Of a DNA stretch of 40,329 bases, positions 1 to 7,987 are shown piece after piece. The stretch comes from Gammaproteobacteria bacterium. Its GTDB lineage: Bacteria; Pseudomonadota; Gammaproteobacteria; DSM-19610. Within the stretch, counting starts at the first letter, position 1; every line of letters begins with the position of its first letter. The translations under genes were made by a program, and so were the position numbers. The notes beneath the pieces are model-generated. The model saw only the letters and a list, made by a program, of their open reading frames with translations, had not been told where the DNA came from and searched no databases. The stretch lies in assembly GCA_015494295.1 (NCBI GenBank), contig WGBO01000014.1, positions 1-40,329 on the forward strand. The letters run 5' to 3'.

Positions 1-265
1 GCGCCTGAACCTGCGTTTCGGCCTGGCCCGCAACCTGTTGCGGGCGCGCCTCAATCATTTCGGCGCGCCGCGCTCGCTGGCCACGCTGCCGCTGTTCTAC
101 CGCATGGATGCGCTGCCGGCCGGGGGCTGTGACCTGGTGGTGTCGGCCGGCAGCGCATCCATGCGGTAGAACAGCGGCAGCGTGGCCAGCGAGCGCGGCG
201 CGCCGAAATGATTGAGGCGCGCCCGCAACAGGTTGCGGGCCAGGCCGAAACGCAGGTTCAGGCGC
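1..265. repeat. Perfect inverted repeat (fold-back) at window edge
   Basis: Bases 1-122 are the exact reverse complement of 144-265, with a 21-base spacer (123-143). The arms carry the same coding sequence, part of an ELM1-like gene read leftward from 381. The spacer makes sense only as continuation of the plus-strand copy: there it reads GGCDLVVSAG, which matches the paralogous segment PDLLVGAGH at about 2.9 kb. The minus-strand spacer reading does not fit the family. The sequence therefore appears to run into the gene, switch strand at a small palindrome (cggccgg) and run back. This is typical of a chimeric fold-back or contig-end artefact. A real genomic palindrome is less likely but not excluded. 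Confidence 0.93.
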
Positions 266-381
266 AGCGTGCGCACGTCCAGATCCATGACCTCGCCGAG
301 CGCGCGCAAGATACCCAGAGAACGGCTGTCGTGGCCCGGCTGGCCGTCCGACAGGCGCCAGACGCGCAGCGGCTCAGACAC
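144..381 (-). CDS. ELM1-like (mitochondrial fission ELM1 family) protein, N-terminal part only
   Basis: Starts with GTG at 379-381 and overlaps the deacetylase stop by 8 bases, so it is the last visible gene of the leftward glycan operon. The visible N-terminus (about 79 residues) has WRLSDGQPGH followed by SLGILRAL, the same pattern as WRFRDGKPGH at the start of the paralogue at 2283-3173. ELM1-family proteins (COG3660) have a GT-B-like fold and in bacteria commonly lie in LPS-core or envelope glycan clusters; their biochemical role is poorly defined. Below about position 144 the frame enters the fold-back and the residues encoded there are not authentic. The rest of the gene is outside the window. 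Confidence 0.75.
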
Positions 382-1186
382 CGCGCCGCCCCGTGCGCAT
401 GCGCAGACGAAACGCCAGCATGCCGTCGCGGCCGCTCACCTTGACCCGCGCCAGTTGCAGCGGGTCGCCACGCGTCGGGTCATCGATGCCCTCACGCACC
501 GTCACGGCGCTGTCGTAACCCGCGGCGCGCACCCGCGCCACCTGTTCCGAACGATACAGGCCGAAGGGATAGGCGAAACTGCGCACCCGCACACCAAAAC
601 GGCGTTCCAGCCGACGTTTGCCTTCCACCAGTTCGCGTTCCAGCGCCGCGTCGTCGAGGTCGAGAAAATTGGGATGGGTGAGCGTGTGCGCGCCCAGTTC
701 GATACAGCCCGAGGCCAGCATCGTCTCCACCTGGGTGTCGCTGAGCTTGGCGACACCGCGCAACTCGCCGTCATCGTGGTGCGCCTTGCGCGCCCGCGAC
801 CAGTCGCGGTCGTGGCGATCGACCACCAGGTACAGGGTCGCCTTGCAGCGGTAGCGCTGCAACAGCGGCAACGCCACCTCGGCGTTGTCGGCATAGCCGT
901 CGTCGAAGGTAATGGCAAAAGCCTTCTCCGGCAACGCGGGGGCATCGACCAGTTCGCTGACGGTGTAGCTGCGCCAGCCGTTGTCGCGCAGCCAGCGCAA
1001 CTGCCGCTCGAACATGGCCGGCGCCACGCGCAGACCGTTGAAACGCGCGCCGGGGACCGGGTCGGCAATCATGTGGTACATGAGGATGCGCGGCAAGCGC
1101 CGATCGACCGCCGGCCGCCACCAGGCATGGCGCCAGGAAAAACCGGCGCCCAGCAGGGCGGGCAACAGCCACCAGCCCGGGTTCAC
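374..1186 (-). CDS. Polysaccharide deacetylase (NodB/CE4 family)
   Basis: A 270-residue protein with the CE4 metal and catalytic motifs: TFDDGY at about residues 94-99 (catalytic Asp and metal Asp), HTLTH (the HxxxH metal pair) in the middle and the FAYPFG motif near the C-terminus. A short hydrophobic N-terminus (WWLLPALLGAGF) suggests membrane anchoring or export. Family members remove N-acetyl groups from envelope or secreted polysaccharides. The GTG start overlaps the preceding glycosyltransferase stop by 4 bases, so the two genes are probably translationally coupled. With the GT4 gene and two ELM1-like genes this points to modification of an LPS-core or surface glycan. The actual substrate cannot be read from sequence. 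Confidence 0.9.
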   Translation of the reverse strand: MNPGWWLLPALLGAGFSWRHAWWRPAVDRRLPRILMYHMIADPVPGARFNGLRVAPAMFERQLRWLRDNGWRSYTVSELVDAPALPEKAFAITFDDGYADNAEVALPLLQRYRCKATLYLVVDRHDRDWSRARKAHHDDGELRGVAKLSDTQVETMLASGCIELGAHTLTHPNFLDLDDAALERELVEGKRRLERRFGVRVRSFAYPFGLYRSEQVARVRAAGYDSAVTVREGIDDPTRGDPLQLARVKVSGRDGMLAFRLRMRTGRRGV

Positions 1187-2301
1187 GAGGGCGCGACCTC
1201 GCGGTAGACGGCCAGGGTCGCCTCGAACATGTCCTGCACGCTGTCGAAACGCGCCGGTTCGACCGGCACCGGGTGTTCCAGCAGGCGCCGGCAGGTGTCC
1301 GCCAGCGCGCCGGTGTCCCCCGGCGGCACCCGTCCCTGGGGGTAGACGCGCGCCAGTGTCTCTCCGACGCCACCCTGGTCATAACCCACCACCGGCACGC
1401 CGAGACTGAGCGCCTCGCACACGGTGCGCCCGAAGGATTCCGGCTTGCGCGACAGGGACAATACCAGGTTCGACATCGACAGCACGTCGCGCAGGTCCAT
1501 GCGATGGCCGGTAAAGGTCACCAGCCCGTCCAGGCCCAGTGCTTTCGCGCGGCCCCGCAGGGCATCGGCGTAGGCGCGGTGACGCGGATCCCCGGCGCCC
1601 ACGATCAGGCCGTAGACCGGCAGACCAGCCTCCACCAGCGCCGCCAGCAGTTGCAGGAAATCCTCGTGCCCTTTCAGCCGGGTGATGCGCCCGGGCAGGG
1701 TCAGCACCTGCCGCTCCAGCAAAAACGGGAATTCGCGGTACCAGCGGCTCACCCAGGCGTCGCCGGGGCGAAAGCCGAACGGATAGACGTCGGGATCGAT
1801 GCCGCGCGTGATGACACGGACACGCGCGGCGTCCACCCCCGGGTAGTTGTCGATCACATAGCGGCGCGCGCTGTCCGACACCGCGATCACGCGCTCGCCG
1901 CGGGTCATGATGCGGCTGTAGCGGCTCACCGAGTACAGGCCATGTACCGTGGTCACGAACCCCGGCCGCCTTGCTTCCGGCAGACCGCGCCACGCCAGCC
2001 AGGCGAGCCAGGCCGGCAGGCGTGAACGCGCGTGCACCACATCCACTGCCTCGCGCTGCATCAGGCGGCGCAGGCGCGGTACCAGGCGCAGGCTCCACGG
2101 TGACTTGCGGCCCACCGGCCACTCGATGTGCTCGCTGCCCTGCCCGGTCAGGCGGCTGACCAGTTGTCCGCCGCCCGACACCACCAGGGAGCGGTGCCCG
2201 GCCCGGGCCAGGCCGCGCGCGATTTCCAGGGTGCCGCGTTCGACACCGCCGGATTCCAGCGCGGGCAACAGTTGCAGGACGGTCAGTTTGCGTTCAGCCA
2301 T
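1183..2301 (-). CDS. GT4 family glycosyltransferase
   Basis: A 372-residue GT-B fold enzyme. The N-terminal acceptor domain begins LPALESGGVERGTLEIA, typical of GT4 enzymes. The nucleotide-sugar half carries LPGRITRLKGHEDFL and the E-x7-E segment ESFGRTVCEA followed by GVPVVGYDQGG. It probably transfers a sugar from a nucleotide donor to a lipid-linked or LPS-core acceptor on the cytoplasmic face. It overlaps the upstream ELM1-like gene by 19 bases and the downstream deacetylase by 4, so the group is clearly co-transcribed. Donor and acceptor cannot be assigned. Confidence 0.92.
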   Translation of the reverse strand: MAERKLTVLQLLPALESGGVERGTLEIARGLARAGHRSLVVSGGGQLVSRLTGQGSEHIEWPVGRKSPWSLRLVPRLRRLMQREAVDVVHARSRLPAWLAWLAWRGLPEARRPGFVTTVHGLYSVSRYSRIMTRGERVIAVSDSARRYVIDNYPGVDAARVRVITRGIDPDVYPFGFRPGDAWVSRWYREFPFLLERQVLTLPGRITRLKGHEDFLQLLAALVEAGLPVYGLIVGAGDPRHRAYADALRGRAKALGLDGLVTFTGHRMDLRDVLSMSNLVLSLSRKPESFGRTVCEALSLGVPVVGYDQGGVGETLARVYPQGRVPPGDTGALADTCRRLLEHPVPVEPARFDSVQDMFEATLAVYREVAPS

Positions 2302-3173
2302 TGTTCCATTATCCAGTCGGCGCAGCGGCCCGCCTCGTCGAGATCGGGAGGCTCCGGCGGCAGCGCCGCGCTGCCGGGCGGCGCCACCCAGCCACGCGCC
2401 AGCAACCTGTCCACGCCAGCGCTGACGCGCCCGGGGCGCCGCCGTGGCACCGCCAGCAGGCCGGTGGGCGCGCCGCTGCCCAGCGCCTCGTAGAGCATCG
2501 ACACACTGTCCTCGCTGACCCGCACCTCGGCGGCGCGCGCCAACGCTTCCGCCACCGGGGTGTCGGGCGCCAGCCAGGCAAGACCGGGGCGCGCCCGCAA
2601 CATCTCCCCCAGCCCCGCCGGTGTACGCCGCGACACCAGCACCTGCCAGTCACGGTCCGGGCGTGTCGCCAGCAGCGCGTCGATCTGCGCCAGCATGGCG
2701 CCGTCGTCCCAGCGGTAGTGCGGGGAAGGTCCGCCCAGCAGGATCAGACCGCGACGCGGGTCACGGTCCGCGCTGCGGCACAGGGGGTTGAGCACCCCGC
2801 GCGTGCGCAGCACGTTGGCGGCGCGGCGGGGACGGTCGTGTTCGGGAATCAGGCACAGGTCGAACAGGCGCAACGGCAGGCTGGGCTGCATCAGCACCAC
2901 GGCGCGTCCGCCAAAGGCGCGCCGCGCCGCCAGCAGGTGCCAGTGAGTGGCATGGCCGGCGCCGACCAGCAGATCCGGCGCCGGCAGTCCGGCGCCGTGG
3001 GGGTAGCGGCCACTCAGCCAGGCGCCGAGGGCGCCGCCCCGCACCGCCAGGTCATGCACATGGAAACGGGCGCGCGCCTGCAGGGCCTTCACCAGCCCAA
3101 GCGTCTGCGCCTCGTGCCCCGGCTTGCCATCGCGGAACCGCCACAGCACATGCGCGACTTCCTCGCCAGGCAC
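2283..3173 (-). CDS. ELM1-like (mitochondrial fission ELM1 family) protein
   Basis: A 296-residue complete member of the ELM1/COG3660 family. It opens with WRFRDGKPGHEAQTLGLVKA, contains LILLGGPSPHYRWD in the middle and VSEDSVSMLYEALGSGAPTG near the C-terminus, a GT-B-like donor-site pattern. The start is GTG at 3171-3173. It lies between the zinc-finger gene and the GT4 gene and overlaps the latter. A second family member begins at 381, so the operon has two ELM1-like paralogues flanking the glycosyltransferase and deacetylase. A glycan-related role is inferred from fold and context; no bacterial activity is firmly established to my knowledge. Confidence 0.82.
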   Translation of the reverse strand: MPGEEVAHVLWRFRDGKPGHEAQTLGLVKALQARARFHVHDLAVRGGALGAWLSGRYPHGAGLPAPDLLVGAGHATHWHLLAARRAFGGRAVVLMQPSLPLRLFDLCLIPEHDRPRRAANVLRTRGVLNPLCRSADRDPRRGLILLGGPSPHYRWDDGAMLAQIDALLATRPDRDWQVLVSRRTPAGLGEMLRARPGLAWLAPDTPVAEALARAAEVRVSEDSVSMLYEALGSGAPTGLLAVPRRRPGRVSAGVDRLLARGWVAPPGSAALPPEPPDLDEAGRCADWIMEQWLNAN

Positions 3174-3200
3174 GGGAACCCTTCGTCCGCCCGGCGGCCG

Positions 3201-3422
3201 TCAGTCCTTGAGGATATAGTCGGCGCCGCAGTAGGGGCATTTCACACGCCCCGTCGCCTCGATGGGCAGATACACGCGCGGGTGCGAGTTCCACAGCGTC
3301 ATGTTCGGCATCGGGCAGGACAGCGGCAGGTCGTCGCGGCTCACTTCGTAACATTTCTCGGCGTTGGCCTGCACGTAGCGCTTGCGGGTGAGCGCGTCGG
3401 CGGCGGTATTGGGGCTGGGCAT
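3201..3422 (-). CDS. Zinc-finger domain-containing protein (zf-CHCC)
   Basis: A 73-residue protein related to the zinc-finger domain of the NDUFS6/13-kDa subunit of mitochondrial complex I. The ligands are visible: C in LSCPMPN, H in NSHPRVYLP and the CPYC pair near the C-terminus. Proteobacteria commonly encode this small protein directly after ilvE, as here; the gap to ilvE is only 3 bases. Its bacterial function is not well defined. The length and ligand spacing match the family. Confidence 0.9.
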   Translation of the reverse strand: MPSPNTAADALTRKRYVQANAEKCYEVSRDDLPLSCPMPNMTLWNSHPRVYLPIEATGRVKCPYCGADYILKD

Positions 3423-3425
3423 GTC

Positions 3426-4361
3426 TTATCCTCCGTCTTGATCCACCAGCGACAACCATTCGGGATGGTCCTCGCGGCGACCGTGCACCTGGTCGAAGTA
3501 CAGGGTCTGAAGCATTTCGGTGATGGGGCCGCGGCCGCCGTTGCCGATGGTGCGGTTGTCGACCTCGCGGATCGGCGTCACCTCGGCGGCGGTGCCGGTA
3601 AAGAAGGCCTCGTCGGCCACGTAGACCTCGTCGCGGGTCAGGCGTTTTTCGCGAATCTCCAGGCCCTGCTCGCGCGCCAGGGTCATGATGGTGTCGCGGG
3701 TGATGCCTTCCAGCGCGGAGGTCAGGTCAGGGGTGTAGAGCACCCCGTCGCGGACGATGAAAATGTTCTCGCCGCTGCCTTCCGCCACGTAGCCTTCGTT
3801 GTCGAGCAGCATGGCCTCGTCATAGCCGCAGCTCAGCGCCTCCTGCAGGGCCAGCATGGAATTCATGTAGTTGCCGTTGGCCTTGGCCTTGCACATGGTG
3901 ATGTTGACGTGGTGGCGCGTGTAGGACGAGGTGCGGATGCGGATGCCCTTCTCGAGGTTTTCCTGGCCAAGGTAGGCGCCCCATTCCCAGGCGGCGACGA
4001 TCACGTGCACCCCGAGGTTGTCGGCGCGCAGCCCCATGCCCTCGGAGCCGTAGAAGCACATCGGGCGCAGGTAGGCGGAACTCAGGCCGTTCTCGCGCAC
4101 CACGTCGAGCTGCGCCTGGTTGAGCGTGTCCTTGTCGAAGGGCATGGGCATCTGCAGGATGTGTGCGGAACGGAACAGACGGTCGGTGTGTTCGCGCAGG
4201 CGGAAAATCGCCGTGCCCTGTTCGGCGTCATAGGCGCGCACGCCCTCGAACACACCCATGCCGTAGTGCAGGGTGTGGGTCAGCACATGGGTGGTCGCCT
4301 CGCGCCAGGGAACCATTTTTCCGTCGTACCAGATGACGCCGTCACGATCGGCCATCGACAT
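3426..4361 (-). CDS. ilvE: Branched-chain amino acid aminotransferase
   Basis: A 311-residue class IV PLP aminotransferase that interconverts valine, leucine and isoleucine with their 2-oxo acids using glutamate/2-oxoglutarate. Diagnostic segments are LHYGMGVFEGVRAY near the N-terminus, K160 in KAKANGNYMNS (Schiff-base lysine) and EGSGENIFIV (cofactor phosphate region). The ATG at 4359-4361 has an AAGGAG ribosome site about 8 bases upstream, which favours it over the second Met at residue 3. It sits 58 bases after glnE and just before the zf-CHCC gene, a common proteobacterial arrangement. Confidence 0.97.
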   Translation of the reverse strand: MSMADRDGVIWYDGKMVPWREATTHVLTHTLHYGMGVFEGVRAYDAEQGTAIFRLREHTDRLFRSAHILQMPMPFDKDTLNQAQLDVVRENGLSSAYLRPMCFYGSEGMGLRADNLGVHVIVAAWEWGAYLGQENLEKGIRIRTSSYTRHHVNITMCKAKANGNYMNSMLALQEALSCGYDEAMLLDNEGYVAEGSGENIFIVRDGVLYTPDLTSALEGITRDTIMTLAREQGLEIREKRLTRDEVYVADEAFFTGTAAEVTPIREVDNRTIGNGGRGPITEMLQTLYFDQVHGRREDHPEWLSLVDQDGG

Positions 4362-4419
4362 CTAACTTCTCCTTGAAATACAAACAAATAACCGGGGCCA
4401 CTGTCACGCGGCGGCATTG

Positions 4420-7323
4420 TCAGCCCCCCATCAGTTCCCGCCACAGGCGAATCACCTGCCGGCGCGGCCGCTCCAGGCTGTCGCCCTCGACCACCGGCCG
4501 CGCTTCCGCCAGTGTCAGGCGGTGCAGCACGCCACGGTACTGCTGGTAGGCCTCGATCAGGGCCTGCGCATACGCCGACTTGAGCAGCCCCTCGCGCGCC
4601 AGCACCTTCAGCAGGCTGATGGTGTCGGTATGATCCAGCAGGGCCGGGTGCGCCTTGCTCCAGCGCAAGACGAGGTATTGCACCATAAATTCGATATCAA
4701 CGATACCTCCCGGGTCCTGTTTGAGGTGAAACCCGGGCCCGCGCGAACCCAGTTCCCGGCGCATGCGCTCGCGCATGTCGCGGACCTGCTCGCGCAGGTT
4801 CGCCTGTGCCGCGCACGCGGCCAGCACCCGCGCGCGCAGGGCCCGGAACGGCGCCTCCAGCGCCCGGTCGCCGGCCACCAGGCGCGCCCGCACCAGCGCC
4901 TGGTGCTCCCAGGTCCAGGCCTCGTTGAGCTGGTACTCGGCGAAGGCGTCGATACCGCTCACCAGCAACCCGGAGTTGCCGGAAGGCCGCAGCCGCATGT
5001 CCACCTCGTACAGTTTGCCGGCGGCGGTGAAGGTTTCCAGCATGTGGATGATGCGCTGCCCGAGGCGGGTGAAAAACACTGTGTTGTCCACCGCCTTGCG
5101 GCCGGCGGTGCGCTGGCGGCTGCCGCTGCTGTCGTGCAGGAACACCAGGTCCAGGTCGGAACCGTAGCCCATTTCGATGCCGCCCAGCTTGCCGTAGCCG
5201 ATCACCGCGAAAGCAACCCGGCGGCGCCGGCCCTTCACCTGGCAGCGCGGCTCGCCGTGGCGGCGCACCATGTCGGCCCAGGCGATCGCCAGCACCCGCT
5301 CCAGCACCACTTCGGCGATCGCCGTCAACTCGTCGCTGACCACCATCACCGGCGCCGCGCCGGCGATATCGGCGGCCGCCACCCGCAGCACCATGGCGCG
5401 ACGGAACTGGCGCAGCCGGTCCATCTGCACTTCCAGGTCGCCGGCATCGACATCCGCGAGACGGTGGTCGAGTTCGGATTCCAGCTCGCGGCGCGACAGG
5501 GGGGCATACAGGCTGCGCGGGTCGAGCAACTGGTCCAGCAGCATCGGGAAACGCGCAATCTGGTCGGCGATCCAGGGACTGGCGGCACACAGGTTCACCA
5601 ATTGGGACAGCACCAGCGGGTGCTCCTGCAACAACGCCAGGTAGGTGGTGCGGCCGGCAATGTGCTCCAGCACCGTCACCAGCCGCCCCAGCAGCTGCGA
5701 CGGCCGCGGCTGGCGCGCCACCGCGGCGATCACCATCGGCACCAGCGCGTCGAAGCGGATCCGTCCCTGCTCGCCGAGATAGCGTGGCGCCGTGCCCTCG
5801 CGCAACTGGGCGATCCGGCGCAGCGCCTCGGCGGGATCGTCGTAGCCGACAGCTTCCAGCAGGCGCAGGGCCTCCGGCTCGCTGCAACGCTCCAGCCACA
5901 GGTTGCGCAAGGGGTCGTCCGGGTCGGGCGTGCCGTGCTGCGGCGATTCGAACACCTGTTCGAACCGGGCCTCGACGCGGCGCCGCTGCACGCCCAGGGC
6001 GGCGACAAAACGCTTCCAGTCCGGGAAGCCCATCGACAGCGCCAGCCGCAACCGCTCGCCCTCGTCCTCCGGCAGGCGGTGCACCTGCTCGTCGTGCAGG
6101 GCCTGCAGGTGATTCTCGGCGCGGCGCAGGAAGTGGTAGGCCTCAGCCAGTTGCGCGGTGGCGTGCGCGGGCAGCAGCTTCAGTTCCGCCAGCACCGGCA
6201 AGACGTCCAGCACCCGGCGCTGGCGCAGACGCGGTTCGCGCCCCCCGTGCACGAGCTGGAAGGCCTGCACGATGAACTCGATCTCGCGGATGCCGCCGGG
6301 ACCGAGCTTGATGTTGTCCTGCTGGTCGCGCCGCTCCACTTCGCGGCGGATCTGGCGCTTGAGGTCGCGCAGCGCGTCGAAGGCCTGGAAATCCAGGTAG
6401 CGGCGGAACACGAACGGCCGCAACAGTTCCATCAGTTCGTCACGGGCAGCCGCGTCGCCGGTCACCGGGCGCGCCTTGATCATGGCGTAGCGCTCCCACT
6501 CGCGTCCCTGCGACTGGTAGTACTCCTCCAGCGCCTCGTAGCTGCACACCAGCGCGCCGGCGCTGCCGTAGGGGCGCAGGCGCATGTCCACGCGAAACAC
6601 GAAACCGTCGGCGTCCCGGTCCGACAGCGCCTGCACCAGCGACTGGCCCAGGCGGGTGAAATACTGCTCCGGGGACAGCGCGCCGCGCTTGCGCGCGGGC
6701 CGCGCGTCCGGGTAGGCGAAAATGAGGTCGATATCGGAGGAAAAATTGAGTTCCCGGGCGCCCAGCTTGCCCATCGCCAGCACCACCAGCGGCGCCGGGC
6801 CGCGCCCGTTCAGCCGCAACGGTGGCGGGGTTTCGGCGGACTGCCACTCGTCGAGGCGCTGCAGGGCGCCCTGGATACAGGCGTCGGCCAGTTCGGACAG
6901 GTCGCCCAGGGTTTCGTCGAGCCGCGCCCAGCCCGCCAGGTCGCGCCAGGCGATGCGCAACATCTCGCGCTGGCGTAGCAGCCGCAGGCGGCGCCGGAGG
7001 GCCGCCTCGTCGGGACAATCCAGCAGTTCCGCGCGCACCCGCCCGCCCAGCACTCCGGGACTGGAATCGGCCAGCAGATCGCCGCTGTCGAGCAGCCCGG
7101 CCAGCAACCGCGGGCGGCGCCGGCACAGATCCGCCACGAATTCGCTGATCGCGAACAGCCGGCAGGCGAGCTGGCGCAGGGCCGGGGCGCGGCTGACACG
7201 GGCGCCGGCCGCCGCGGCCGCCTCCAGGTAGGCCTCCCAGCGCTGCCGCCCCGCCTCGCGCAGCCGCTCGGGCAACGGCTCCCAGGGCGGGGCCTGCGGG
7301 GAGTTTTTTGTTTTTCGGGCCAC
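4420..7323 (-). CDS. glnE: Bifunctional glutamine synthetase adenylyltransferase/adenylyl-removing enzyme
   Basis: A 967-residue protein close to the usual GlnE length (about 945). It attaches AMP to, and removes it from, glutamine synthetase in response to PII, tuning nitrogen assimilation. Two nucleotidyltransferase domains are visible: the N-terminal half carries SSDIDLIFAYPD and the C-terminal half YGSDLDLVFLHD, each with the metal-binding D-x-D. Helical PII-sensing/linker segments follow each. The start is GTG at 7321-7323, giving MARKTKNSP. No strong ribosome site is visible, so a slightly internal start is possible. Divergent from the sigma-factor gene across 112 bases. Confidence 0.97.
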   Translation of the reverse strand: MARKTKNSPQAPPWEPLPERLREAGRQRWEAYLEAAAAAGARVSRAPALRQLACRLFAISEFVADLCRRRPRLLAGLLDSGDLLADSSPGVLGGRVRAELLDCPDEAALRRRLRLLRQREMLRIAWRDLAGWARLDETLGDLSELADACIQGALQRLDEWQSAETPPPLRLNGRGPAPLVVLAMGKLGARELNFSSDIDLIFAYPDARPARKRGALSPEQYFTRLGQSLVQALSDRDADGFVFRVDMRLRPYGSAGALVCSYEALEEYYQSQGREWERYAMIKARPVTGDAAARDELMELLRPFVFRRYLDFQAFDALRDLKRQIRREVERRDQQDNIKLGPGGIREIEFIVQAFQLVHGGREPRLRQRRVLDVLPVLAELKLLPAHATAQLAEAYHFLRRAENHLQALHDEQVHRLPEDEGERLRLALSMGFPDWKRFVAALGVQRRRVEARFEQVFESPQHGTPDPDDPLRNLWLERCSEPEALRLLEAVGYDDPAEALRRIAQLREGTAPRYLGEQGRIRFDALVPMVIAAVARQPRPSQLLGRLVTVLEHIAGRTTYLALLQEHPLVLSQLVNLCAASPWIADQIARFPMLLDQLLDPRSLYAPLSRRELESELDHRLADVDAGDLEVQMDRLRQFRRAMVLRVAAADIAGAAPVMVVSDELTAIAEVVLERVLAIAWADMVRRHGEPRCQVKGRRRRVAFAVIGYGKLGGIEMGYGSDLDLVFLHDSSGSRQRTAGRKAVDNTVFFTRLGQRIIHMLETFTAAGKLYEVDMRLRPSGNSGLLVSGIDAFAEYQLNEAWTWEHQALVRARLVAGDRALEAPFRALRARVLAACAAQANLREQVRDMRERMRRELGSRGPGFHLKQDPGGIVDIEFMVQYLVLRWSKAHPALLDHTDTISLLKVLAREGLLKSAYAQALIEAYQQYRGVLHRLTLAEARPVVEGDSLERPRRQVIRLWRELMGG

Positions 7324-7435
7324 GGCCCTAGGGTAACGCGAAGCTCGCCCCCGCGCAGCCGCGGCGCGTATACTGCCCCGGAATAATCGACGCCCGGCGG
7401 CGTCTTACCCATACCGAGCAACCGACGGTGATCAC

Positions 7436-7987
7436 GTGATAAGCAAGCTGAGCAAGAACCGCAAGTTCCGCCGCGAACTGACGGAATACCGGGAAAACCT
7501 GTACCGCATCGCCTACTCCTGGTGCCACAACCCGGCCCTCTCCGACGATCTGGTGCAGGAAACGCTGGCCAAGGCCCTGAAGAGCAGCGGCCAGCTACGC
7601 GACCCGAAGACGCTGCGCGCCTGGCTGTACCGGATTCTCAGCAACTGCTGGCGCGACCATTTCCGCCGCAGCCGCGACACCGTGGACATCGACGACGTGG
7701 TTCTGATCGAAAAGGACACGCCGGACCTGTGCCACGACCGGCAACAGGTGGTGGACCGGGTACGGCGCGCCATCGAGCGTCTGCCCATGGGCCAGCGCCA
7801 GGTGATTTCCCTGGTCGACCTGGAAGGTTGCTCCTATATCGAGGTGGCGGAAATCCTCGATGTACCAATAGGCACCGTGATGAGCCGACTGTCACGCGCC
7901 CGCAAAGCGCTCAAGGCAAGATTGCTTGAAGACGAAATACAGGCACCGGCCCACGACAACGTTCATCACATTGGAACTGCAAAATGA
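7436..7987 (+). CDS. ECF-family RNA polymerase sigma factor
   Basis: A 183-residue sigma-70 family protein of ECF type with only regions 2 and 4. Region 2 includes LYRIAYSWCHNPALSDDLVQETLAKAL and RAWLYRILSNCWRDHFRR. Region 4 has LPMGQRQVISLVDLEGCSYIEVAEILDVP followed by GTVMSRLSRARKAL, the DNA-binding helix-turn-helix. The start is GTG at 7436. The last four bases (ATGA) overlap the start of the anti-sigma gene, giving tight stoichiometric coupling. The 112-base upstream gap has a TATACT-like element at about 7370 but no convincing -35. An autoregulated ECF promoter is expected but not recognised by eye. Confidence 0.94.
   Translation: MISKLSKNRKFRRELTEYRENLYRIAYSWCHNPALSDDLVQETLAKALKSSGQLRDPKTLRAWLYRILSNCWRDHFRRSRDTVDIDDVVLIEKDTPDLCHDRQQVVDRVRRAIERLPMGQRQVISLVDLEGCSYIEVAEILDVPIGTVMSRLSRARKALKARLLEDEIQAPAHDNVHHIGTAK

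Noticed and set aside
1..265. Covalently closed hairpin telomere of a phage-plasmid or linear replicon
   Set aside because: No protelomerase or phage/plasmid genes are nearby, and the fold-back lies inside a housekeeping-type glycan gene. A strand-switch artefact explains it better.
4417..6978. Very long open frame (about 850 codons) antisense to glnE, with similar long antisense frames over dsbD (11740-13722), ilvE (2301-4376) and FTR1 (30510-32555)
   Set aside because: These mirror genuine genes in GC-rich DNA, where third-position G/C removes antisense stops. Their translations are low-complexity (rich in His, Gln, Arg, Ala) with no family motifs.
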